A DNA stretch of 64,000 nt, taken from an uncultured Opitutales bacterium. Its GTDB lineage: Bacteria > Verrucomicrobiota > Verrucomicrobiia > Opitutales > Seribacteraceae. Shown piece after piece: positions 16,853-26,626 of the stretch. Below the pieces are notes generated by a model. It was not told where the DNA came from, did not search any database, and saw nothing but the letters and a program-made list of their open reading frames with translations. Every line of letters starts with the position of its first letter. Positions within the stretch are counted from its first letter, which is position 1. Made by a program: the position numbers and the translations under genes. The stretch is from contig CALSMY010000011.1 of the NCBI GenBank assembly GCA_943787575.1, forward strand, positions 109,782 to 173,781, in the 5' to 3' direction.

Positions 16853-19800
16853 ATGATCGGCGAAATAATTAAAAGTACCGATGCTCTTCGTTATCATGCG
16901 AAAACTGCGGAGATTGCTGGTCAGAATTTAGCTCATGTAAATGACGAATCTTATGCTCGTCAACGAGTGTTGTCTCGCGAAGGACTTATGTCCAAAGCAC
17001 AAGGTGGTCTTAATACATCTTCCCTTGAAGGGGGTGGTTTAGATCATGCTCGCAACGAGTTACTTGGATAAAAGAGTTTTTTCGGAGTTTGGGGAATCAG
17101 CTAACCTAGAAGCACAGAAGGAAATACTTTCTTTACTTCAAGCTGCACTGGGGGAGTCTGTCGACCGTCAAGCAGTTAGCGGAGGTTTAGATGCTGATCA
17201 TGAAAGTAATTTATCAGCGGGTGGGCTTGCTCGTGCGTTGGATGATTTATTTAACGCATTTCAAGAACTTTCTGCCTCTCCCGATGAGGCAACTGCAAAA
17301 GAAGAAATCATTAATAAGATCAAGACTTTAACCAAACGTTTTAACGATGCGGGAAGTTCCATTGACGAAATTGATTCAGATCTTTCTGCTTCTGTTGAAA
17401 GTGCAGTGAAAAGTGTAAATCGATTATTAGATCAGATTTATGAAGCTAATTTGCAGATCAAGAGATTTGAGCTTTTGGGTCAAGGTAAGGCGGTTACTTA
17501 TCGAGATAATCGCCAAGGTTTACTAGAGGATTTGTCTAAGTTGATTAATTTCAATATTAGCCCTGAAGTTGATGCCGCCACGGGTAGAGATACAGGTTTT
17601 TTGAATTTATCGACCCTTGACCATCAAAACCAAAAGGTTGATCTGCTAACTTCAGAAAAGGGAGTTACTTCTATCTCTAAAGATTTTGGCAATATTATAA
17701 ATTTAGAAAATACAATGGGCGATGCGGCTCAAGTGCGAGCTAAGATAGCAGTAGATGGGACATTGGGGCACATTGAAGTGCTAGACGGAGGTTCTCAATA
17801 CGATGATACTGAAGGGCCCATTCTTTTTGCAATCGCACCTCCTGTAATTGGTTCGGAGCAGGAAAATATTTCGACTACTGCCACTGTAGCACATAGCACG
17901 GGAGAAGTATTTAGTCAGGGAGGCAAACTTTACCAAGCAATGACTGATACTTTGGCCGGGTCGGAATTAGCTGATGGAAGCCTCTTTTTGGAAATTTCCA
18001 GTTTTCCCCCCAATGGTCAAGTATTCCCCGAGACTCTTCGCCGTTACTCAGACTTGGAAAACTTTGAAAAGGGTGAGCAGATTTATTTTGAAGGGAAATT
18101 ATACCAAGCTGCAGAATCCGTTGGACCTACCTCAGTTCTTAAAGTGGATGGGTCCAATCAGCTTCTGAATAATTTAACAAAGGGTGAAGTTTTTGAGGTT
18201 GAAGGAAAATATTTCCAAGCATTGCAAAATAAAAATGCCGGTGATGAGCTGAACAGCCTGGAATTATCTGAAGCAAATATTGGAGAACAAATTGATGGAT
18301 TGTTAGCTCTCGGGGATACCCCTCCTCAGCAGGTTGATCAATTGTCCTATGTACCCTCCGTTATTGATGGGACTCGTCCAGATCGTTGGTTTTTAACCAA
18401 GAGTTATCAGGCTGGTGATTTTGTAAAGTTCAATGATCAATTTTTTCAATTTACAAATGATGCCTTTCGTGGACAGGAAGTTGATGAACTGTCCAGAGCC
18501 ATGCAGGCATTGACTTATGATCAAACAAGGAGTTATTCAGAAGGTGATTTTGTTGAGCTTGGAGGTAATTACAGGAAATTTACCGGCGATGTAACTGCTT
18601 TTGCCGACGATGAAATACTCCTAGCCAACTTGTCAGAAATCATTGGTGACGATTCCCAACCATTTGATGGGCTTTTGAAAAATGTTGAAGATCCAAATTT
18701 TAATTTTGTGGAAAGTAATGGGTCCTTTAAAATTTCTGATGCTTTTAGAGAATTTCAACTTTCTGGCCTTACAGGTAGCGAGCAAACCAAACGAATTAAA
18801 GTCTCTGGTCTCAGTGGTGATGAATCTGATGTTTTCAGTTTTGATATATTATTGAATGGCGTAAAAGTGCCTGCGGGAGTCGTTGAGGGCACGATTGCCG
18901 AAGCCGATGCACCAAGCTTTTCTATTACTGGATTTAATCAAGAATCCTTTCCTCAAAGCTTGAAAGATAAACTCCTTGAGATTGAAGAACAAGGGACTTC
19001 AGTAAATGGAGTGCCAGCGGTCAATCCAGCCTTTGATGTGTTAGTTGACGAGACTACTGGAGATTTGCTTATTACAGGCCTTCCTGGCTTGGGAGAGTTC
19101 GAGCTTCTCATCACTTCTGAAAACAATGCTCCTGAAGCGGTTGAAGATCCAACGGGTAATTTAGTAGCAGCGGAAGATTTAGAGCCTTCTTTCACTGTAA
19201 CTCCAGAACGTGATTATTTAGCTGACAAATACAACCTTGTTTTCACATCTGATTCGTTTGGTGAATTGCCTATTTCGGTTGCTTTTCAGGGAGATGCTAC
19301 TCAGACAGCACAAGCCATTGCTGATGCAGTTTCTGAGGAAGAAGCTTTGAATAATTCAATTGCTGCTATTGTTTCCGGAGGGAATCTTATTTTCCGAGCC
19401 AAGGAGCAAGGGTTTGAGTTCTCGGTAGACCTCGCTGAAACAGATGGCATTGAAGATCTCCACAATATTGCCAATAATCAAATAAAATTGTCCACTAATT
19501 CCCTTACCAACCCTTTTTCTGAAGTCCTTCAGACTGCGGAGGTTGGCCAAGCGGCCGAAGTTTCAATCACAAATCTTCCTGAGCAAGAGACTATTTTTAC
19601 CTTTTTGGGAGAAAATGATGCAGTTAAGGGAGTTCTCACATTACCCTTTTTAGGTACCCAAGAAGCTACAATTGAAGAATTGAAAAGGTTGATTGAAGAG
19701 GATGCCACTCTTAATAATTTGGTCAAAGCAGATCCAGATCCTGCCAACCCAACTACCGTTATTATAGCTGGTAAGGATTCAGCTTCAGATTTCATAAATT

Positions 19801-22028
19801 TAGCGTGGGATGACGGTGTAAACGGTCAAATTAAAGGCAACGAAATTACCGCTCGATTAGCCCCAGTTAATCAAGTTGATCAAATTAGCGACCTCTCAGG
19901 GCTTGAACAATCTAAGGAAATTTTCGCGAGTTTTGTACCTGCACAACTTAACGATCAAGCTCTGGCTTTTACAGTTACCGTAAATAACCAGCCTATCCAA
20001 GTAGAGTTGCCTGAATCCGTTGATCCCTTGGATATTGCCAGATTCGACACGCTTTTGAATAGCCTTGATTCAATCAATCAAGACGGAACGCAAACGGCAG
20101 ACGGTTCTAAAAGTACCAATCCCGCTTTTTCGGTCGCTTTTGATTATGCATCTCTGTCCTTTAGTTTAACTGGGAATTCCAATACTGGAAATTTTGATGT
20201 AGCGGCAGTTGCTGACGGCATTGAAGTTACCACGAATAGGGAATTTATTTCGGATGATTTTATTGTCACGATTAATGATGATACCGGTGTGGAAATTGGT
20301 TCGGTTGGAGTTTCTTCACTAAACGATGCAGGGAAAAATGCCTTAGCTATTGCAGACGCAATCAACCTAGACCCAAATTTAAACCAGTCTGTTACGGCCT
20401 CTCTTTCATTGGATGGCGAAAAGGTTGTTATTGAGGGCAAAACCCCTGAGGAAACTTTTAGTACTGTCGTTTCCGTGGATGATAAGTTGAATGATTTTAG
20501 CGTAACCCAATTGCAAAACCTTGATCAATCGCAAGTCGCTTTTGTTCAAAATTCGGGTGCTCAAATTTCACGCGTTGAGAGAAACGGAATCGATGCCATT
20601 GGGTTAGTTACGGCTAAAGTTCAATCCCTAGATTTTAAAAAGGGTGAAGAACCGATGATTTTTAAACAAAACGATTTATTTTATTTTAATAATGATATGG
20701 GTGAAACCATTCATTTTGTTGTTACTGCACCAACTGATGAAATCGAATCTTCAGATTTTGATCCGTTGGATGCTAAATGGGCAAATAATTTTAAAATACT
20801 TAAACCCAAACTTTTGAATGATGGTGATCCATCAATTATTTTAAGAAAAGCTTTTCCTACTGGTCATAACTTGAACAACGGATCTTTAGTTGAACTCAAT
20901 TTCGGACTCGCTGAGGCTGTGGTCAAAAAAGGTGAAATAACCGGTTTTAATATTCTTAATTCGGGAAATGGTTTACCAGGTGTGGATTCAGTTTTTGCAG
21001 ATGGTCAAAGATTGCTGGTCGAATCTGGTGCGATCAAGGGTTATCAAGATTCGAGAACTTTGCACCTCGAAACATTTAGAACAGAATTAAATGACTTAGT
21101 TTCCACCTTCGTTGAAGAAATTAATGTTCTCCATAACCCAGATGATCAGCCTGGTGCTTTTGTTTTTGGCTTTGATGCAGTTCTTACAAGACCAGTATCT
21201 GGTAGGAATTTGCTCATGGAGGAAGAGTACGGGTACTATGGTCGGGAAGGGGATGCCTCGATTGAGCTTTTCCGTGATGAAGTAGATATGACTCTTCCCA
21301 GAGCAGAAAATGAAACATTTTCGATTGTCAATACCACACCTATTTTTTCCGAGGAGTTTGCAGGTGATGTACTTTATTATCGGGGTGGTGATAATGCCGA
21401 AACGACATTTCGAACTGAGAGTGCCGGTGATCTGATATCCTTTTATGCGTCAGCAGACAAAATGCAGAATGTCACCATGGAGAACGACTCAGCTTATCCA
21501 GGGGCTGACTTAATTGTTGGTACCGAAGACGATGGTCGTTCTCTTATGATGGCTTATGAGACTATTCCTTTCCGGTTGGAGGGGTTGGAGGAAGGTTCCA
21601 AACTTCCGATAATTGGAGATAATTTTAACTTTACAGCCTTACCCTCAAATCCTTGGAATTTAGCGACAAGTTTAAAAGTAGATAAAAGACTAAATTCCGA
21701 TTCTCTTTTGTCGGGCAATACGGTTGAGAGCGGATCTAACGAAATTGCGTTGGCTATTGCCGAATTGGGAGAAGGGAATTTTATAAGTAAAGTTTCTGTA
21801 TTAAATGCCAATATGGGAAATACAATAGCGGACTTAAATGATAACCTTGATCATCAAAAATCTATAGAAACCTTACTGCTCGATCAAAGAAGGGCTGTTA
21901 GCTCGGTATCTATTGATGAAGAGGTTGCAGATCTTATGCGTTTTCAGCGTTCCTTCCAAGCTTCATCAAGAGTCCTGACCACTCTTGATAAAATGTTGGA
22001 GATTGTAGTTATGGGACTAATCCGATAA
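16853..22028 (+). CDS. flgK: Giant hook-filament junction protein FlgK, with a +1 frameshift near 17060
   Basis: The first part from 16853 is a normal FlgK N-terminus (ALRYHAKTAEIAGQNLAHVN). It breaks at 17060-17061 (extra T in GAGTTAC). Removing it gives RNEYLDKRVF, the expected RDxxLDxxxR-like segment, and joins the remainder to 22028. The rejoined protein is about 1724 aa, while FlgK is usually 450-700. The C-terminus is canonical (SIDEEVADLMRFQRSFQASS, then LTTLDKMLEIVV). Between about residues 280 and 1530 lies a huge insert with at least five GD/GE-aromatic modules, for example YQAGDFVKFNDQFFQF near 18400 and YSEGDFVELGGNYRKF near 18530. It also has a duplicated beta-rich block at about 18760-19490 and 19885-20560. 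The insert is Asp/Glu-rich and has no cysteine that I see. Confidence 0.9.
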
Positions 22029-22038
22029 CGCTACGAGG

Positions 22039-25000
22039 ATGAGAATACCCGATTTGAATGTCACCCAGTCCGTTACTCAGCGGATAAGGGATTTGGACTT
22101 GCAGAGGTTTAAGTTAGACCAGCAGATTTCAACGGGCCAAACTATTACCCATGCAGAAGACGACGGTTCTAAGATGAGCCGTGTAATTCAGCTAGATTCT
22201 CAAAAAAGTAGACTTTCTCAATACCAGCGGAATGCATCTTATGCGACTGAGTTTCTGAATGCTGGGCATATGAATTTAGAAAAGTTACGAGAAATTAACC
22301 AGCGTGCCCAAGAAATCGCCCGTTTAGCAGGCGGTGGTTTAAATGGTTCTGGGATCGAAACTTATTCTTTGGAACTCGACCAATTAATTGACGAGACATT
22401 AAATCGAGTTAATTCCACTCACCGGGGGAAGTCATTGTTCGGTGGGCAGGAATTAAAGCCAGATTTTGCTCATTCTGATGTTATTGTTGAGAAAGCAGAA
22501 ATGAAAATTCTGGACTTGAATCAATCTTCCATTGGAGTGGGATCTCCTGGTGGCAAAAGATATTTGAAGCAAGGCGATGAGTTTGTTTTTCATGCAAACG
22601 GTAGAGAGTATGTTGTTCAAGCCAAGACCCCTGATATTTCTGAGCATATTTTATCCGACACATACAATAAAGGCGATTTGGTTAAGGTAACCCAAAAAAT
22701 AGATGACTCTATTCTCGTTGATGGGCTCGAGTTTACAAGTATGGCAGACATACTTGCCAAATTAGACGATAAGGACTGGAGTAAAGAAAAGGTTGGAGAA
22801 TTACAGGATGGATCAGCAGATATTTATCTCTTAGATGCCAAACAGATTGAACAGATTGCGGTTAGCCTTGGAAATCAACCTAATTTAGACATCTTTCCTT
22901 CAACCGGAGGATATTTTGCAGCTGTTGAAAGAGAGGGTACTTTTTATTTGGAACCTGCCGAGAACAGAATTGAAAACTGGCGTCCAGACAAGAATTATTC
23001 TTCGGGTGATCTTGTTCAGTGGGGTTTTGAATATTTTAGGGCTTTTTCTGATATTGAAGCTGGAAAAGAATTTACTGAATCCAACTGGGAGAAAGTTCCA
23101 GCTGATTCAATTTCTGAAATTTACACTCTTACCAATACAGAAGAAATATCCTACTGGGAAGCTGCCCTAGACAACATAGAAAACGAGATCCCAGAGACTA
23201 TCAGTAATTCTTGGATACAGATTAATCCTAATGATTTTGTATCAAATGTTTCCACGGAAACGGCCACAGGTCTTATTAGAGATTTGATCAATTCAGATGG
23301 ATATTTTTTGAGTGAATCTAAAGTTTATGAAACACTAGATTCTTTTGCTTTTGTCCGGGGAGCAAAGTCGTCAGCAGAGCCTCACGATCGTGATCTTTCT
23401 TTATCCGCAAAAGTTGCTTCCAATGGACAGCTACAGGTTCGAGGCACCGTGGGTAAATCTTTTAATGCCTCAGCAGAATATATTTCAAAATACGATACGA
23501 ATAGCTACTACCCTGAGCAATTAGAAGATATGCTAGTGGCTAAAGGCAAATCTTTGTTTCCAGGAAAAGAGTACAGTTCTCTAACTACTGAGGAAAAAGA
23601 TAGTATTTGGAACTCTGTTAAAAATGAAAAACTTCATTGGCAGATTAATGTTACCCAAACGAATACTGAACCCACCTCTCAGATCGACATTGCTCTTGCA
23701 GAGCCGTGGAAGCGATTGAATATATACCAATTTGGAGATGTAGTCCAACACAACGGGCAACTCTGGGAGTCACTTGGCAACGAAAACTTTAACCACGATC
23801 CTACTCAAATTGGTTCTGATTTCTGGAAAGATCTTGGAAGTAATTATTCCGGAGATCGTGAAGACTGGAATATTAAAAGTACTGGGACAGAAACCCGTTT
23901 TTATTATTCAGGTCCAGATGGTAGGCTATTCAGTGATCGATCTGATGCGGTAAACCACAGCTTTGATATACTCTTCAATTCAACAAGAAATTACACCGAC
24001 CAAAATCAATTATATCAAGACGCAGATAATCTTGTCACAAAAGTGGCGTACCCAGTTTCTCGTTTTGAAGCCGATGCATCTAACTCTGAAGGTATCGTGT
24101 ATTTTGACGCTACAAGTCAATCTTATCGACTCGCGGCATTGGTGGACGGTCAACCTCAAATTGGGGGTTCTTTTGTAAAAGGTGCCTTAAATGATTCTTC
24201 CTCTTCAGATTTGAATCGTGGAGATGTTGTTCAATACAGGGGTTCTTATTATCTCACCGCTAATGTTCTTTCCCCGGACGAAGTTAATTCTGTCTATGGC
24301 TCCACTATCATTCAGCAAGCTGATATCGTTGGAGATCTTACAAGTCCAGTAGCAGTCGGCGAAAAGATATATGAAGAATCTACTGGTCATGTGTACATGT
24401 TTCTTGGAGATGAACTTCCTCTCGAGGGAAGAGAGACGGTATTGCAGGAAGGTATCGAACAACCAATGCGTAAAGGAGCCTTTGTCTATGATCCTGAATC
24501 TCAGGCTTTTTTCGTTGCTCAAGAAAATTTAGATGATGCCAATTCAGTTATTTTGGGAGATGAGAATGCATCCCTCGTTCCTGTAAATACTTTTTCTGCC
24601 GTTCAGGGCTCCGAGTGGTCAGCTGATATGCAATATCGAAAAGGCCAAATCGTTTTTCACAATGGCGTTTATTTCGAATGTCAAACTGATGGCAAACTTG
24701 ATAATGAAGGTAGAGTAGTTGGTTTTGATAATAAGGATGATGAGGAACAACTTGGATCAGATGGCGATTATTTCTTCACGATTGTAAGCCCGAGCGATCA
24801 GTTTTTTTATGAGAGCCCTGATGCAATATCGCGCGAATCATTAGATCTTCGCCGTGCCCGTGGAGAGGCAATCAATAACAATGTCTGGTTGCCCGTTACT
24901 GAGGCGGTTAACCAAGTTTTATCTTTTGATGTTAACAATTTAGATGAAGCTTCCGTTAAGATTGAACTTGCCGGCACAGCTGGTGTAGATGCACAGATTA

Positions 25001-25785
25001 AGGTTATGACCGATGTAAATGGAGTTGTTTCCGGATTACAGGTTGAGAACCCTGGTCGTTATTTTTTCCCTGGTGCTAATGATGGATCAGGGGTGGTTTC
25101 AATTCCTGAATCTTATCAAATTGCAGAAATTGTTTTACCAGAAGGAAATTCATTAAGAGCTAATATTATATGGGGTGAGAACCCAAATGATCCGGGTCCT
25201 TTTGTCATTACAGGATTTGAATTATTAGATACTGCAGTACTCGACGATCCAATGGGTGCACAAATTGGTGATACTTATTCTTTTGCAACTGGTAAGAAAA
25301 CCTTCTTGGACCACAGAGACAGTAGTGGGAACCTTGTTGGTGTGACTTACACAGGTTCTGAGAAAAACGCTGAATTTTATGTTGGGCAAGGTAGTAAGAT
25401 TAGTTCCTTTTTGAATGCAGAAAATGGAGGCACTTCTGAGCTGACTACGGTTTTATCTTCTCTAGTTGATCTTAGGAATGGACTTGCCAACACAGATATC
25501 GCTGAAATGACCGAGGTCGTACAGTTAGCTGAAAAAGATCTTATAAAACAAGAAGACTCGGTTATAGATAAGATAGGATCACTTTCTTCTCTGATGGTTC
25601 GAATGAACACGGTTCGTTCGCATGACGAAGAATATTATTTGGAAATTGATCAACGATTGTCAAATGACCTTGATGTAGATATCTCTGAGGCGATTATGCA
25701 ACTGACCCGAGTTTCAACCGCTTACCAAGCGGCGATGCAGGTTGGTGCTCAGTTACTTAATACTTCATTGCTTAATTATCTGTAA
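22039..25785 (+). CDS. flgL: Giant hook-filament junction protein FlgL
   Basis: 1248 aa, intact; FlgL is usually 300-450 aa. The N-terminus (VTQRIRDLDLQRFKLDQQIS, TGQTITHAEDD) and the segment TLNRVNSTHRGKSLFGG are typical FlgL. The C-terminus (ISEAIMQLTRVSTAYQAAMQ, VGAQLLNTSLLNYL) is typical too. About residues 170-1120 are an insert with repeated modules of the form aromatic-x-x-GDxVxxxGxxY: near residue 315 (YSSGDLVQWGFEYFRA), 557 (YQFGDVVQHNGQLWES), 724 (NRGDVVQYRGSYYL) and 860 (YRKGQIVFHNGVYFEC). These resemble CBM5/12-type carbohydrate-binding repeats. It is ten bases after flgK and shares module types with it. Confidence 0.92.
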   Translation: MRIPDLNVTQSVTQRIRDLDLQRFKLDQQISTGQTITHAEDDGSKMSRVIQLDSQKSRLSQYQRNASYATEFLNAGHMNLEKLREINQRAQEIARLAGGGLNGSGIETYSLELDQLIDETLNRVNSTHRGKSLFGGQELKPDFAHSDVIVEKAEMKILDLNQSSIGVGSPGGKRYLKQGDEFVFHANGREYVVQAKTPDISEHILSDTYNKGDLVKVTQKIDDSILVDGLEFTSMADILAKLDDKDWSKEKVGELQDGSADIYLLDAKQIEQIAVSLGNQPNLDIFPSTGGYFAAVEREGTFYLEPAENRIENWRPDKNYSSGDLVQWGFEYFRAFSDIEAGKEFTESNWEKVPADSISEIYTLTNTEEISYWEAALDNIENEIPETISNSWIQINPNDFVSNVSTETATGLIRDLINSDGYFLSESKVYETLDSFAFVRGAKSSAEPHDRDLSLSAKVASNGQLQVRGTVGKSFNASAEYISKYDTNSYYPEQLEDMLVAKGKSLFPGKEYSSLTTEEKDSIWNSVKNEKLHWQINVTQTNTEPTSQIDIALAEPWKRLNIYQFGDVVQHNGQLWESLGNENFNHDPTQIGSDFWKDLGSNYSGDREDWNIKSTGTETRFYYSGPDGRLFSDRSDAVNHSFDILFNSTRNYTDQNQLYQDADNLVTKVAYPVSRFEADASNSEGIVYFDATSQSYRLAALVDGQPQIGGSFVKGALNDSSSSDLNRGDVVQYRGSYYLTANVLSPDEVNSVYGSTIIQQADIVGDLTSPVAVGEKIYEESTGHVYMFLGDELPLEGRETVLQEGIEQPMRKGAFVYDPESQAFFVAQENLDDANSVILGDENASLVPVNTFSAVQGSEWSADMQYRKGQIVFHNGVYFECQTDGKLDNEGRVVGFDNKDDEEQLGSDGDYFFTIVSPSDQFFYESPDAISRESLDLRRARGEAINNNVWLPVTEAVNQVLSFDVNNLDEASVKIELAGTAGVDAQIKVMTDVNGVVSGLQVENPGRYFFPGANDGSGVVSIPESYQIAEIVLPEGNSLRANIIWGENPNDPGPFVITGFELLDTAVLDDPMGAQIGDTYSFATGKKTFLDHRDSSGNLVGVTYTGSEKNAEFYVGQGSKISSFLNAENGGTSELTTVLSSLVDLRNGLANTDIAEMTEVVQLAEKDLIKQEDSVIDKIGSLSSLMVRMNTVRSHDEEYYLEIDQRLSNDLDVDISEAIMQLTRVSTAYQAAMQVGAQLLNTSLLNYL

Positions 25786-25805
25786 TTTGTTAATAACTTT
25801 CCCCA

Positions 25806-26261
25806 ATGAAACTAAATATAGGAGAAGAACTTAAGGCCGAAGGGGTTGAAAGTTCTCAAAAAAGTCACCAACTGACCTTGCCGCAAGGTTTGTTTGGTTT
25901 CTCCGAAATTAGGTCAATGGAGTTATTTTATGATCATGAAGAGTTGCCTTTCATGTGGTTGAGGGAAGAGGAGAAAAATGGTTTGGCATTTATCGTCGTT
26001 GAACCAGGTGGAATTATTCCAGATTATGCGGTTGAGATTTCAGATGCTGATGTGGAAATCCTTGGTATTACTGGTAGTGAAGACACCATGATATTAAATA
26101 TCGTAACCCTTCCTTCCGAACAATCTTCCAAAATCTCTGTAAATTTGGTGGGGCCCGTAATCGTCAATCGAAATTCCCTTAAAGCGAAGCAGTGTATCAT
26201 CAACAACCATGAAAAATACTCCGCTCGTTTCCTCCTGGATTTATCAGACGGTGGCAGCTAA
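25806..26261 (+). CDS. fliW: Flagellar assembly factor FliW
   Basis: 151 aa, normal length. FliW binds both flagellin and CsrA; when flagellin is exported, free FliW sequesters CsrA and relieves repression of flagellin translation. Family motifs are LPQGLFGFSEIRSMELF, LPFMWLREEEKNGLAFIV and LVGPVIVNRNSLKAKQCII. The adjacent csrA gene completes the known FliW-CsrA pair. The flagellin gene itself is not in the window. Confidence 0.95.
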   Translation: MKLNIGEELKAEGVESSQKSHQLTLPQGLFGFSEIRSMELFYDHEELPFMWLREEEKNGLAFIVVEPGGIIPDYAVEISDADVEILGITGSEDTMILNIVTLPSEQSSKISVNLVGPVIVNRNSLKAKQCIINNHEKYSARFLLDLSDGGS

Positions 26262-26273
26262 TTTTTTTAGCTG
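26255..26273 (+). promoter_or_regulatory. Inverted repeat spanning the fliW stop, just before csrA
   Basis: A perfect 7-base inverted repeat, CAGCTAA and TTAGCTG, surrounds a five-T loop. The fliW TAA stop lies in the left arm. The right arm is followed at once by AAGGG, the likely ribosome binding site of csrA, whose ATG is at 26281. The T run is in the loop rather than after the stem, so this does not look like an intrinsic terminator. It could affect csrA translation or RNA stability. Confidence 0.35.
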
Positions 26274-26280
26274 AAGGGTC

Positions 26281-26595
26281 ATGCTTATTCTTTCCCGAAA
26301 AGTCGATCAAGGTATTCAGATCGGTGATGAAATCGAGATATCTATTACTAAAATTGAAGGAGATTCAGTTAAAATTGGCATTAGTGCCCCTCGTTCAATT
26401 TCAATTCTTCGGAGGGAAATACTGGAAGATATGCAATCATCCAATCAAGCTGCAGTCATGGGTTCAGTTCCCCAAGCTGGTGCTCTCAAAAGCACTCTTG
26501 CCGCAGGTTCTGCATTGAAGTTAATTCAACAAATGCGTGCTAAAAAAGCAGCTAAAAAACAAGAATCCGAACCTTCTTCCAACACGCCTAGCTAA
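26281..26595 (+). CDS. csrA: Carbon storage regulator CsrA, with C-terminal extension
   Basis: 104 aa. The first 50 residues are a textbook CsrA ([31 protein letters not shown] core seen as [18 protein letters not shown]). CsrA is an RNA-binding dimer that represses translation at GGA sites, and flagellin mRNA is the classic target where FliW is present. Most CsrA proteins have 60-80 residues; this one has an extra tail of about 40 residues rich in Ala, Lys and Gln ([16 protein letters not shown]). A clear ribosome binding site (GAAGGG) precedes the ATG. Neighbouring fliW supports the function. Confidence 0.95.
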   Translation: MLILSRKVDQGIQIGDEIEISITKIEGDSVKIGISAPRSISILRREILEDMQSSNQAAVMGSVPQAGALKSTLAAGSALKLIQQMRAKKAAKKQESEPSSNTPS

Positions 26596-26626
26596 ACTCC
26601 TTTGGGCTGAGGCAACCACTGACCTT

